From NCBI GenBank assembly GCA_934130175.1, contig CAKOXP010000005.1, positions 1 through 64,000 of the forward strand: a DNA stretch of 64,000 bases, read 5' to 3'. Shown in pieces: positions 40,849 to 49,808 of this stretch. The stretch is from an uncultured Bacilli bacterium. GTDB lineage: Bacteria; Bacillota_I; Bacilli_A; RF39; UBA660. A program made the position numbers and the translations under genes. Numbering within the stretch: the first letter of the stretch is position 1; every line of letters starts with the position of its first letter. The notes below the pieces were generated by a model. That model was given only the letters and a program-made list of their open reading frames with translations. It had not been told where the DNA came from and searched no databases.

Positions 40849-41606
40849 TGAAAAAGGTTATAGTAATTATGAGTGTAATTGTAACAATTGGCTGTATTAT
40901 TTCTATAGGTGGTGCTTATGCTGCAACAAACTATGCGATAAGTGCTACAAAGATAGGTTATTCAGATAATTCTAATTTGAAAGTAGATAATGTTCAAGCA
41001 GCAATCGATGGAACATGCACAAATTTTTCAAAAAAGTTAGATGAATTAAAGAAAAGTATGTATCCGGTAGGAAGTATTTATATATCAACAAAATTATCTT
41101 CTCCAACTGCTGTAGCATCTGCAATAGGTGGTACCTGGCAGGCGTTTGGAGACGGAAGAGTTTTAAGATCTTCAAGTGGTGAACCAGAACAAACAGGAGG
41201 TTCTTCTACAGCAGTCTTAACAACAGCAAACCTTCCTTCTCATTCTCATTCATTTACACCTTCAGGAACAATAAACTCAACATTTAATGGTACGGCAGTG
41301 GAAACAGAATCAGCGGGAAATCATAATCATGATATGGATGGATGGGTGATAGAATGGGGAAATGTTGAAAATGTAACACATGTTAGGGCATCAATGGCAT
41401 TTGGAACGACAATCTCTAATAATCCTTACGTAACTACTAAATCAACAAAAGCAGCTGGAGCTCATACGCATAAAGTAACAGCAAAAGGAACAGTTTCGTC
41501 AACTTTTTCTGGTACAAAGGCACAAACTGAGGCTACAGGTAGTGGAGAAAAATTTAGTACAGTTGATCCATACATAACAGTTTATATGTATAAAAGAGTC
41601 TCATAA
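40848..41606 (+). CDS. Poly-G family surface protein with phage tail-collar-like C-terminus
   Basis: ATG 40848. The same N-terminal anchor and module as the gene at 40175, then a tail-collar region like that of the gene at 166: YPVGSIYISTKL, IGGTWQAFGDGRVL, NLPSHSHSFTPSG, a His-rich middle and a PYITVYMYKRVS ending. So the C-terminal half matches a distant locus and the N-terminal half its neighbour, a mosaic pattern. Surface display is inferred from the signal/anchor helix. Terminated by a strong hairpin. Confidence 0.78.
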   Translation: MKKVIVIMSVIVTIGCIISIGGAYAATNYAISATKIGYSDNSNLKVDNVQAAIDGTCTNFSKKLDELKKSMYPVGSIYISTKLSSPTAVASAIGGTWQAFGDGRVLRSSSGEPEQTGGSSTAVLTTANLPSHSHSFTPSGTINSTFNGTAVETESAGNHNHDMDGWVIEWGNVENVTHVRASMAFGTTISNNPYVTTKSTKAAGAHTHKVTAKGTVSSTFSGTKAQTEATGSGEKFSTVDPYITVYMYKRVS

Positions 41607-41630
41607 ATAAGGTAAATCCTTATTTTTTTT
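41605..41630 (+). terminator. Terminator after the tandem surface genes
   Basis: AAATAAGG (41605-41612) pairs with CCTTATTT (41618-41625), then TTTTT. Confidence 0.8.
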
Positions 41631-41672
41631 CTAATTAAAAGTTTTACAACATATCATTAATTAGGTGATAAT

Positions 41673-41915
41673 ATGCTTAATAGAATAAAAGACTATATTA
41701 ATGATAAAGAGTTTAGAATGACTATATTTACAGATAGAATTCATATTATTAATTATTTACAAATTTTATCCATTGAAGATGAGCGAATAGCTTTTTTAAC
41801 TAATAAAGGAAGAATCATTATAAAAGGTAATAATTTATGTTTAAATAAACTACTAGATGATGAGGTATTAGTAAGTGGATTTGTTTCTAATATAGAGGTG
41901 GATTTCAATGACTAA
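41673..41915 (+). CDS. yqfC: Sporulation protein YqfC
   Basis: An 80-aa YabP/YqfC-family protein (FRMTIFTDRIHIINY, then RIIIKGNNLCLNKLLDDEVLVSG). AGGTGATA SD. It overlaps yqfD by 8 bp, the conserved sporulation pair. In Bacillus the pair is SigE-dependent. First gene of the operon that runs to recO. Confidence 0.87.
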   Translation: MLNRIKDYINDKEFRMTIFTDRIHIINYLQILSIEDERIAFLTNKGRIIIKGNNLCLNKLLDDEVLVSGFVSNIEVDFND

Positions 41916-43092
41916 TAAATATAAGTTATTAATAGTAGGTAAAAATCCAAAACGTTTCCTTGATAACTTAATTTCTTTAAAAATATCACTGTATGATGTC
42001 AAATTAACTGATAAAGAACTAACTATAGTAGTAGATTTAGATGATTATGATAAGATATTAAAGTTAAAAACTTCTTACAAAATAAAGATAATTGATTATT
42101 ATGGATTAGTTAAGTATGAGAATATTTTAAAAAAGTATAATGTTTTTTTTATATGTTTAATTATAGGTTTAGTTTTAATTAAAGTTTTATCTTCTATTAT
42201 ATTTGATATTGATATAGAACATCCTAAAAGTGAAATTAGAGAACTAGTACTTGCGGATTTAGAAGAGTTTGGTATTTCTAAATATCATTTTAAAGTTAGT
42301 TATGATAAAAAAGAAAAAATAATTAAAAAGATTCTTCATAAAGAAACAGATAGATTAGAATGGTTGGAAATAGATAGTATTGGTACAAAATATGTAGTAA
42401 AAGTAGAAGAACGTATTAAAAATGATCCCAAAATAGATAATACTTTTCAACATATAGTTGCTAAAAAAGATGCGATGATATTACAAATTCAAGCATCTTC
42501 TGGCGAAATTAAAGTTAGTAAAAATGACTATGTAAAAAAAGGAGATATTCTAATTAGTGGTTTTATTACCAAGGATGAAGAAATAAAGAAAAAAGTAAAA
42601 GCTGTTGGAACGGTTTATGGAGAGGTTTGGTACCAAGCAGAAATAACACTTCCAAAAGTTTATAAAGAAATAAAATATACTAAGAATAGTAAGAAGAGAT
42701 TTCAAGTTAAATTTTTATCACATGATTTTCTATTATTTGATTTTAAACCTTATAAAACATATGAAAGTAATAATATAACTCTTCTAGAAAATAGACTTTT
42801 GCCAATGAGTTTTAATTATTCAAAAGTAAAAGAAACTAAAGAGATAACAAAAAGATATACTGGAACTAAAGGAGAAAAAGAAGCTTTAAAATTAGCAGAG
42901 AAAAATCTAAAGAAGAAACTTAGTGTAAATGATTCTATTATTTCTAAAAAAGTTTTGAAAAAGACAGAGAAAGATAGTAAAATAATAGTAGATATATTTT
43001 TTAAAGTAAAAGAAGATATAACAGATACAGTAAATATCGATAATATAGATATAACAAAACAAGAAGGTGTAAAGGATGAATCAGGTAACTAA
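41908..43092 (+). CDS. yqfD: Sporulation protein YqfD
   Basis: A 394-aa stage IV sporulation protein: N-terminal soluble part, one membrane helix (NVFFICLIIGLVLIKVLSS) at about 75-95, then an extracytoplasmic domain with EIRELVLADLEEFGISKYHF and QASSGEIKVSKNDYVKKGD. It lies between yqfC and a VanZ gene where Bacillus has phoH and yqfF. The C-terminal region is Lys-rich. Confidence 0.87.
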   Translation: MTNKYKLLIVGKNPKRFLDNLISLKISLYDVKLTDKELTIVVDLDDYDKILKLKTSYKIKIIDYYGLVKYENILKKYNVFFICLIIGLVLIKVLSSIIFDIDIEHPKSEIRELVLADLEEFGISKYHFKVSYDKKEKIIKKILHKETDRLEWLEIDSIGTKYVVKVEERIKNDPKIDNTFQHIVAKKDAMILQIQASSGEIKVSKNDYVKKGDILISGFITKDEEIKKKVKAVGTVYGEVWYQAEITLPKVYKEIKYTKNSKKRFQVKFLSHDFLLFDFKPYKTYESNNITLLENRLLPMSFNYSKVKETKEITKRYTGTKGEKEALKLAEKNLKKKLSVNDSIISKKVLKKTEKDSKIIVDIFFKVKEDITDTVNIDNIDITKQEGVKDESGN

Positions 43093-43672
43093 AACAATTC
43101 AAGGTGTTATTGATATGGCTTGGCCTATGGTAATTATTTCTATCGTAATTGTTGTTTCACTTAGAATAACTTATCTAATAAAGAATCATCAAAAACTAGT
43201 TTTATATAAAGAGTTATTGATGCTTTCTTTTATAATTTATATTTTATGTTTGTTCCAAATTGTAACTTTCCAAGATGCTGTTACATGGAGCAGTAATAAT
43301 TTTATTCCATTTAAAGAAATGTTTAGATATCAAATTGGAAGTAGATTATTTATTAAAAATGTTTTAGGAAATATTATTTTATTCTTACCATTTGGTTTTT
43401 TTACAGCATATTATCTAGATATAAAAAAGCCTTATTTAATTATAATTTTAACTTTAGTTGCTTCTACATCAATTGAATTTGTTCAAATGTCAATTGGTAG
43501 AGTATTTGATATAGATGATATTATGCTTAACACTATTGGTGGTATAGTAGGTTTCTATTTATTTAGTATACTTAGTAAAATAGGAAAAACTCTTCCTAAT
43601 TTTATGAAAAGTGAGATGTTTTTAAACTTAATTTCTGTTATAATATTAATTGGAGTAATTGTGCTTATATAA
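43076..43672 (+). CDS. VanZ-family membrane protein
   Basis: A 198-aa protein, five helices, with the VanZ signature NNFIPFKEMFRY, NVLGNIILFLPFGFF, SIEFVQMSIGRVFDIDDIML and NTIGGIVGF. It overlaps yqfD by 17 bp. VanZ proteins confer low-level teicoplanin resistance in some species, but most relatives have no proven role. It occupies the place of phoH/pgpH in this operon. Confidence 0.85.
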   Translation: MNQVTKTIQGVIDMAWPMVIISIVIVVSLRITYLIKNHQKLVLYKELLMLSFIIYILCLFQIVTFQDAVTWSSNNFIPFKEMFRYQIGSRLFIKNVLGNIILFLPFGFFTAYYLDIKKPYLIIILTLVASTSIEFVQMSIGRVFDIDDIMLNTIGGIVGFYLFSILSKIGKTLPNFMKSEMFLNLISVIILIGVIVLI

Positions 43673-43688
43673 TAGGAGGTAAGGATTT

Positions 43689-44138
43689 ATGAACAATATA
43701 GAAATATTTAATCAAACAGAAGAAGAAATTGATGAGTTAGAAACTGTTAGAAAAGTTTTAGATTTTGCGGTTAAAAAAGAAAATTTAGAAAATGTTGATT
43801 TTAATGTAATTATAGTTAGAGAAGACTATATTCATGAATTAAATAAAAACTATCGTAATATTGATCGTGTAACTGATGTTATTACATTTGCGTTAGAAGA
43901 TGATGATACAGTACTTAATGCTAGCGACAGAAGGGTTTTGGGAGATGTTTATATTTGTCTTGATAGAGCAAAATCTCAAGCAATTGAATATCAACATTCA
44001 TTCTTACGTGAAATATGCTTCTTAGCGGTACATGGTTTTTATCACTTACTTGGTTATGATCATCAAACTAAGGAAGAAGAAGAAGTTATGTTTACAAAGC
44101 AAGAGGAGGTATTAAGTGGTTGTGGTATCAAAAGATAA
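43689..44138 (+). CDS. ybeY: rRNA maturation endoribonuclease YbeY
   Basis: A 149-aa YbeY with the zinc motif HGFYHLLGYDH near the C-terminus and RNIDRVTDVITFAL. It acts in 16S rRNA 3'-end maturation and ribosome quality control. AGGAGG SD. Overlaps dgkA by 23 bp. Confidence 0.92.
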   Translation: MNNIEIFNQTEEEIDELETVRKVLDFAVKKENLENVDFNVIIVREDYIHELNKNYRNIDRVTDVITFALEDDDTVLNASDRRVLGDVYICLDRAKSQAIEYQHSFLREICFLAVHGFYHLLGYDHQTKEEEEVMFTKQEEVLSGCGIKR

Positions 44139-44517
44139 AATAATTAATAAAAAAAAGTTAAGAAACAGTTTTAAATATGCCTTTTGTGGTGTGATTACAG
44201 CTTATAAGGAAGAACAAAATTTAAGGATTCATACTTTGATGGCTATTTTAGTTATGATAGCTTCGTATATTTTGAAGTTAAATTATATTGAGTTTTCAAT
44301 ATGTTTAATTTTAATTGGACTTGTCTTAATCGCAGAGTTTTTTAATACCGCTATTGAAAGTATTGTGGATATGATTACTTTAGAAAAAAATCCTCATGCT
44401 AAAAAAGCTAAAGATGTTTCAGCGGCAGCAGTTTTAATTTTCGCAATATTTTCAAGTATTATTGGCTTGATAATATTCATCCCCAAAATAATAAGTTTTA
44501 TAAATAATTTAATGTAG
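44116..44517 (+). CDS. dgkA: Diacylglycerol/undecaprenol kinase DgkA
   Basis: GTG start at 44116, supported by GGAGG at 6-nt spacing inside the end of ybeY. 133 aa, three helices, with the signature AEFFNTAIESIVDMI and KKAKDVSAAAVL. It phosphorylates undecaprenol or diacylglycerol at the membrane. Conserved place between ybeY and cdd. Confidence 0.9.
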   Translation: MVVVSKDKIINKKKLRNSFKYAFCGVITAYKEEQNLRIHTLMAILVMIASYILKLNYIEFSICLILIGLVLIAEFFNTAIESIVDMITLEKNPHAKKAKDVSAAAVLIFAIFSSIIGLIIFIPKIISFINNLM

Positions 44518-44561
44518 AAATAAATCTATAATCTATAATATAAGAAAAGGAGTAATTAATC

Positions 44562-44948
44562 ATGGTAGAAAAATTAATAGCTTTACAAAAAAATTCATAC
44601 TCACCATACTCTAACTTTCCAGTTAGTGCTTATGTGGTTATGAAAGATGGAAATGAGTTCGGTGGAGTAAATGTTGAAAATGCTAGTTATGGAGCAGGTA
44701 TTTGTGCTGAAAGAAGTGCTATTGTAAGTGCTATAAGCAAAGGATATAAAAGGGGAGATTTCAAAGAGTTACACGTTATGGTATCAAGTGGTTCAATTGG
44801 AACACCTTGTTTTATTTGCCGCCAAGTAATTTCTGAATTTTTTGATAGTGATGCTTTAATCTATTGTTATTCTACAAAAGGTGATGTGGAAACTCACACA
44901 GTTGGGGAAATGTGTCCTTATCCGTTTGGAAGTGATGATTTAGTATGA
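44562..44948 (+). CDS. cdd: Cytidine deaminase
   Basis: A 128-aa zinc enzyme: NVENASYGAGICAERSAI contributes the Cys ligand and catalytic Glu of the CAE motif, and PCFICRQ the remaining two Cys ligands. It deaminates cytidine and deoxycytidine. AAAAGGAG SD. Overlaps era by 4 bp (ATGA). Confidence 0.92.
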   Translation: MVEKLIALQKNSYSPYSNFPVSAYVVMKDGNEFGGVNVENASYGAGICAERSAIVSAISKGYKRGDFKELHVMVSSGSIGTPCFICRQVISEFFDSDALIYCYSTKGDVETHTVGEMCPYPFGSDDLV

Positions 44949-45832
44949 AATGTGGATTTGTTAGTTTAGTTGGAAGACCAAATGTTGGTAAAAGTACATT
45001 ACTTAATAGTATTTTAGGAATAAAAATTGCCATAACATCAGATAAAGCAGGAACAACAAGAAATGTTATTAATGGAATTTATAATGATAAAGATTCTCAA
45101 ATTATTTTCGTTGATACTCCTGGTATTCATAAACCTAATCATAAATTAGGAAATTTATTAAACAAAAAAGCCTATAATAATACTGAAGGAGTAGATGTTA
45201 TCTTATTTTTAGTAGATATTTCTAAAGGATTTGGTAAGGGAGATCAATTTATTTTAAACAAAATTAAAGATAAAGATGTTCCAATTATTCTTTTATTAAA
45301 TAAGATAGACAAAGTTAAAGATAAACAAAAATTATTAAAAGATATTGATGAATTAAGAAAGTTATATGATTTTGCTGAAATAATTCCAATTTCAGCTAAA
45401 GCTCATGATAATGTAGATGTTTTAATTACAAGTATTAAAAAGTATTTAGAAGAACAAGAACGTATTTATGATGAAGATGATTTAACAAATGTTTCGACTA
45501 AATTTATTATGTCAGAGTTAGTAAGGGAAAAAGTATTAGAACTTACTAAAGATGAAATTCCACATTCAGTTACTTGTTACGTTGAAAATTATGAAGAAGA
45601 TGACAAACTAGTTCATATCCAGGTTTTAATAGTAGTTGATCGTGATAATTTAAAGAAAATTTTAATAGGTAAAAATGGATCAATGCTAAAACAAATTGGT
45701 ACATTGGCACGTCATGATATGGAAGAATTTTTAGGTAAAAAGGTATTTTTAGAGACATATGTTAAAACATTAAAAAATTGGCGAGATCAAGAAAAGTATT
45801 TTGATGAATTAGCTTTAAAAGAAATTGAATAA
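44945..45832 (+). CDS. era: Ribosome assembly GTPase Era
   Basis: A 295-aa GTPase: GRPNVGKSTLLN (G1), AGTTRNVINGI (G2), DTPGIHKP (G3), LNKIDKV (G4), SAKAHDN (G5), and a C-terminal KH domain with LIGKNGSMLKQIG. It binds the 3' end of 16S rRNA. The operon order cdd-era-yqzL-recO is retained. Confidence 0.95.
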   Translation: MKCGFVSLVGRPNVGKSTLLNSILGIKIAITSDKAGTTRNVINGIYNDKDSQIIFVDTPGIHKPNHKLGNLLNKKAYNNTEGVDVILFLVDISKGFGKGDQFILNKIKDKDVPIILLLNKIDKVKDKQKLLKDIDELRKLYDFAEIIPISAKAHDNVDVLITSIKKYLEEQERIYDEDDLTNVSTKFIMSELVREKVLELTKDEIPHSVTCYVENYEEDDKLVHIQVLIVVDRDNLKKILIGKNGSMLKQIGTLARHDMEEFLGKKVFLETYVKTLKNWRDQEKYFDELALKEIE

Positions 45833-45842
45833 AAAATAAAAT

Positions 45843-45872
45843 AAATCACCACTATATTAATAGAGGTGATTT
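45843..45872 (+). terminator. Hairpin between era and yqzL carrying the yqzL SD
   Basis: AAATCACC (45843-45850) pairs with GGTGATTT (45865-45872). The right arm is the SD of yqzL. It is a weak terminator or a translation-masking element. Confidence 0.45.
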
Positions 45873-45873
45873 T

Positions 45874-45963
45874 ATGAATGAGGTAATTTGGAAATTATTT
45901 AAAGAAACAGGAGATATAAAATATTATATTCTTTTAAAAAATATGAATAAAAGAAGTGATTAA
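45874..45963 (+). CDS. yqzL: YqzL-like small protein (29 aa)
   Basis: ATG 45874 after GAGGTGATTTT. The 29-residue product (EVIWKLFKETGDIKYYILLK) matches the core of YqzL, a tiny conserved protein encoded between era and recO in Bacilli. The gene ends directly at the recO start (TAAATG). Function unknown. Confidence 0.82.
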   Translation: MNEVIWKLFKETGDIKYYILLKNMNKRSD

Positions 45964-46710
45964 ATGAAAATAGAGGAAGTAGAAGGAATTGTTTTAGGTG
46001 AAACTAATTACAGTGAATCTAGTAAGATTCTTAATATTCTAACAAAAGAGTATGGTCTTATTGGTGTAATGTCCAAAGGAAGTAGAAATTTAAAAAGCAA
46101 ATTACGTGCTGTTAGTAGAAAACTTATTTATGGTAAATTTCATATTTATTATAAAGAAAAAGGTCTTTCTACATTAATTGGTGTTGATGTTATTTCATCT
46201 TTTAATAATATAATTACGGATTTAGAGAAAGTTTCTTATGCTTCTTATATAGTAGATTTAACAAATCAAGTTCTAAAACAAAATGAAGATGAACACATTT
46301 ATGATTTATTAATAGAAACTTTATTAAAGATGGAAGAAGGTTTATCTTCTTTAATACTTACAGATATCTTGGAATTAAAACTTCTTGAATACTTAGGAGT
46401 GAGTCCTAATCTTGATGGATGTAGTATTTGTGGTTCAACCAAAGATATTATTACACTTTCATCTACTGCAGGAGGATATCTTTGTAGAAATTGCTATCAT
46501 GATGAAGGTATAGTAAGTGATAAAGCAATTAAATTAATTAGAATGTTTTATTATGTTGATATTGCAAGTATTACAAAACTATCAGTATCTTCTGAAGTTT
46601 TAAAAGAAATTAATTTTTTCTTAGATGACTATTATGATAGATATACAGGACTTTATTTAAAAAGTAAAAAATTCTTAAAACAACTAGAAAAAATAGAGCA
46701 AAAGATGTAG
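45964..46710 (+). CDS. recO: DNA repair protein RecO
   Basis: A 248-aa RecO: OB-fold N-terminus (VEGIVLGETNYSESSKIL, then YGLIGVMSKGSR), helical middle and a zinc finger (CSICGS, then CRNC). It loads RecA and anneals strands. It normally precedes glyQS in Bacilli, but here an ADP-ribosyltransferase-like gene follows. Confidence 0.92.
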   Translation: MKIEEVEGIVLGETNYSESSKILNILTKEYGLIGVMSKGSRNLKSKLRAVSRKLIYGKFHIYYKEKGLSTLIGVDVISSFNNIITDLEKVSYASYIVDLTNQVLKQNEDEHIYDLLIETLLKMEEGLSSLILTDILELKLLEYLGVSPNLDGCSICGSTKDIITLSSTAGGYLCRNCYHDEGIVSDKAIKLIRMFYYVDIASITKLSVSSEVLKEINFFLDDYYDRYTGLYLKSKKFLKQLEKIEQKM

Positions 46711-46719
46711 GTGGTTATA

Positions 46720-47397
46720 ATGTATGAGGATTTAGTTAAACAATTTAATGATAAATATACAGAAGAAGAAAAAAATTTATTATTTTTGTATAAATCTAAA
46801 ATTGGTGTTGCGATAGATTGTCTTAATGAAGAAGAAGACAAAGTGTATGAAATTTATGAATATTACAAGAAAGCCTTAAAGGAATCTAAAAATGCGGTTA
46901 TGAGCTTTACAGTATTTAGAGATATTTCACTTACAGATTTTTCATCTTTCAAAAGAAGTTTGCAAAATATTACCATGGAAATAGAGCCACTTCTTTCACG
47001 CTTAGAACTTAAATCTGATATGACAGTTTATAGAATGGTTTCAATAAATAAAAAACCAAATAGTTTCTTTTTATCTAGACAAAGTATTGTTCCAACAAGC
47101 ATTGATATTGATGAATTTCTTAATTCTTGCTTTGACGATGATGCTAACGAATATTATTTATATCAAATTAACTTAGCTAAGGGTAGTAGAGTTGCAGTAT
47201 GTCCTTATACTTCAGATGCTAATTCTAAGGATGAACAATTTGGTTCTACTTTAGAAAAAGAACTTATTTTAGATAAAGGTAGATATGACTTTAATTTTAA
47301 TGATGAAAGGGAAATAGTGCTATCAAATTCAACAAAGGTAAAAGTAATTTCACTTGATGCTCAAGAGATGGCTATCGTCAATGAAATGTCAAAGTAA
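46720..47397 (+). CDS. ADP-ribosyltransferase-like protein
   Basis: ATG 46720 with AGGTGG upstream. A 225-aa protein without a signal peptide. The N-terminal ~95 residues are helical. The rest resembles the ADP-ribosyltransferase exoenzyme fold (R-S-E class): R105 in MTVYRMVS, the T-S pair in SIVPTSIDIDEF, a strand YLYQINLAKGSRVAV, and the E-x-E motif in STLEKELILDKG (E179, E181). Lack of secretion signal suggests an intracellular or phage-defence role. It ends the recO operon. The assignment rests on motif order, not on a profile search. Confidence 0.55.
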   Translation: MYEDLVKQFNDKYTEEEKNLLFLYKSKIGVAIDCLNEEEDKVYEIYEYYKKALKESKNAVMSFTVFRDISLTDFSSFKRSLQNITMEIEPLLSRLELKSDMTVYRMVSINKKPNSFFLSRQSIVPTSIDIDEFLNSCFDDDANEYYLYQINLAKGSRVAVCPYTSDANSKDEQFGSTLEKELILDKGRYDFNFNDEREIVLSNSTKVKVISLDAQEMAIVNEMSK

Positions 47398-47415
47398 TTT
47401 ATCATAATGAAATTA

Positions 47416-47447
47416 AAAGAGTGATTTTAAGAATAAATCACTTTTTT
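47416..47447 (+). terminator. Terminator of the yqfC-recO operon
   Basis: AGTGATTT (47420-47427) pairs with AAATCACT (47435-47442), then TTTTT. Confidence 0.75.
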
Positions 47448-47481
47448 ATGTGTTCTAATAAATTGATTCAACTTGCTAAAA

Positions 47482-47510
47482 TTGACAAAATGCTAGTTTT
47501 ATGGTACTAT
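47482..47510 (+). promoter_or_regulatory. Strong promoter of the repeat-domain protein
   Basis: TTGACA (47482-47487, perfect), 17-nt spacer, TACTAT (47505-47510) with extended TG. Confidence 0.75.
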
Positions 47511-47544
47511 ACGTGGCAATATGTAGAGATGAGGGGGCTTATTT

Positions 47545-49797
47545 ATGGATGCAATGAATGTAGAAACAGCCAAATTTATATTAAATAATATAGATAAATC
47601 CAATAAAAGATTAAGTGATTTAAATAGTTTAATATCAGAATATCAATTTCAAATAGAAAATGTAGGAAAAACAAGTAGTTTAGGACAGGAATTTATGAGA
47701 AATTTGGCTACTTTAAAGGGTGAAAGAAACACTTTAACATATCAGTTAGAACAACTAAAACAACATATTAAGGATTTTGATATTGAAACTTTAAGGGAAA
47801 ATAAACAGACAGAAGAAAAGAAAAAAATCAAAGAAGAAAAAAATTTAAAAAAGAAAGACAGTAGTTTAAAAGAAGAAGTAAAAGTTAATCAGAAATATGA
47901 TTATTATAAAATTTCAAGTGTTGCAGCCTTTAAAGATAATAAAATAATTGATGCCATAATTTTAGATGATGAGAAACAACTAGCAAGTAAGATTTCTCAA
48001 CTTTATTACGAATATGGAAATGATATAAGTATCAAGTTAAATAGAGATGGATATATTAAGGGAAAAGAACAACCAGTATCAGAAAATATAGGTTGGATTA
48101 ACTTAGATGAATATAAATTCCCAACTAACAATTCTAGTACAGTTGAAAAACAAGCTAAAAAAGTAGTAGAAACAAAAAAAGAAGAAGAAAAATCAAAAGA
48201 TGATTATGTTGAAGAATATAAATTTGATGAAATAGCAGACTCTTATCAAGAAGGAAGTATATATAATTTTAAGGTGGTTTATAAAAAAGGAAAGTATAGA
48301 ATAGATTTCGATATTGTAGAAGAAGGAGATATTTATCATCAAACATACGAAAATAAAATATCAATTAAATATTTATATTCTAAATATATAAAAAGAGAAC
48401 TAGCTAAAAAATATAATATAGCTGTTGAAAGTAAGATTTATAAAAACTTAGATGTTAATTTAGTATCAGCATTAAATGAAATAGATAAAGAGTATGGGAC
48501 TGATTATGTAACAGATTATGTTAATGGTCAATTAAATGTAAAATTAAGATATGATTTAAGAGATATATTTTCAAATAGAGATTTAAAATTAAAAGATAAA
48601 TTAATTCAAAGAAAAGTGGCATTAGGTCAAAAAAAGATAACATCTGCTACAATTGAAGGTGCTAACTATCCAGGAGTATTGGTAGGAGCTTTATCTGCAT
48701 TAGTATTATTAACTACATTAGGAATATCAAGTATCTTGCCTTCTTTCGGAAAGAAAAATAGCAGTAAACAATTAGCAAGTACTAAAACAAACATAGTAAG
48801 AGAAATAACAACAGAATTAGTTGATGACATTACTACAGAGAAGGTAACTGAACAAACTACTACAGAAGAAAAAATCAAAAAAGAAAACAGAGGCTTAGGC
48901 TTAGATGACAGTTTGCTATTGGTTCATAAAGATAGTGAAAACAACATTAAATACACATTTAAATTAAGTGAAGATTTAAATAATAAGGGTAATAAGTTAT
49001 TAGCAAGTGATTATAGTGAATGTGACAGGTTTAAAATTTCTGCTATTGCAGTATGTAAAAATCAAGAAAAGATAGCAGAGATAAATATTACAAATAATAG
49101 TGATAACTTACAGACTAACGATTTATATGATAAATATGGAAAAGATGTAGACATTGAATTTAACTTTGATGCTTATAAAGAAGGAGAAGATACTCCTGCA
49201 TATAAGAATATAGGATGGTTAAGCCTTAATGATTTTAAAACTAAAAATTATGTTGAAAATATAGAAGAAGCCAAGAAAGAAATAGAAAAAGAAAATAAGG
49301 CAAACATCATAGTTGAAGAATTGGCAAATGATAATACTAACGAAAATAATAAAGATAGTAATGAAGAAATAGACTATTGTAATTTTGGTTTAAATGGAAA
49401 AATAGCTTTATTTTATAAAGATACAGATGGAAATTTGACATTTTCTCAAAAATTGACTGGAGATGCTTGGGGAAATGGTAACGAAATAGAAGCTGGTAAG
49501 ATAGGTTGTGATTATTTTAAAATATCTTATATAGCAGTATACGATGGAAATACAGTTTTAGATGTTAAGAATGTAAAAGATGGAGAAAATGTAGATGAGA
49601 TTACAAGTAACATGTATCAAGAATATGGTAAAGATATTAGTGTTTCGTATAATTTTAATGGTTATATGAATGATGATGCTGATCTTGTATATAAAAATGT
49701 TGGTTGGATTAATATTAACAAAATAGTTGATGTTAAGGAAAAAATTCAAGATATAAAAGAAAGTAGTTCTACTACAAAATCTTACATCAAGAAATAG
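47545..49797 (+). CDS. Membrane protein with three copies of an unrecognised ~75-residue repeat
   Basis: A 750-aa protein. Residues 1-75 are coiled-coil-like. Repeat A is about 116-190 (YYKISSVAAFKDNKII ... NIGWINLDEYK). A middle domain spans about 225-365. One membrane helix is at about 375-395 (VLVGALSALVLLTTLGISSIL). Repeat B (RFKISAIAVCKNQEKI ... NIGWLSLNDFK) and repeat C (YFKISYIAVYDGNTVL ... NVGWININKI) follow. Each repeat starts with F/Y-K-I-S and ends with GW-[IL]-[NS]-[LI]-[ND]. One copy lies on the opposite side of the membrane from the other two. Probably a sensor or scaffold. Family not recognised. Strong promoter. Confidence 0.75.
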   Translation: MDAMNVETAKFILNNIDKSNKRLSDLNSLISEYQFQIENVGKTSSLGQEFMRNLATLKGERNTLTYQLEQLKQHIKDFDIETLRENKQTEEKKKIKEEKNLKKKDSSLKEEVKVNQKYDYYKISSVAAFKDNKIIDAIILDDEKQLASKISQLYYEYGNDISIKLNRDGYIKGKEQPVSENIGWINLDEYKFPTNNSSTVEKQAKKVVETKKEEEKSKDDYVEEYKFDEIADSYQEGSIYNFKVVYKKGKYRIDFDIVEEGDIYHQTYENKISIKYLYSKYIKRELAKKYNIAVESKIYKNLDVNLVSALNEIDKEYGTDYVTDYVNGQLNVKLRYDLRDIFSNRDLKLKDKLIQRKVALGQKKITSATIEGANYPGVLVGALSALVLLTTLGISSILPSFGKKNSSKQLASTKTNIVREITTELVDDITTEKVTEQTTTEEKIKKENRGLGLDDSLLLVHKDSENNIKYTFKLSEDLNNKGNKLLASDYSECDRFKISAIAVCKNQEKIAEINITNNSDNLQTNDLYDKYGKDVDIEFNFDAYKEGEDTPAYKNIGWLSLNDFKTKNYVENIEEAKKEIEKENKANIIVEELANDNTNENNKDSNEEIDYCNFGLNGKIALFYKDTDGNLTFSQKLTGDAWGNGNEIEAGKIGCDYFKISYIAVYDGNTVLDVKNVKDGENVDEITSNMYQEYGKDISVSYNFNGYMNDDADLVYKNVGWININKIVDVKEKIQDIKESSSTTKSYIKK

Positions 49798-49808
49798 GTG
49801 ATAGAAAG

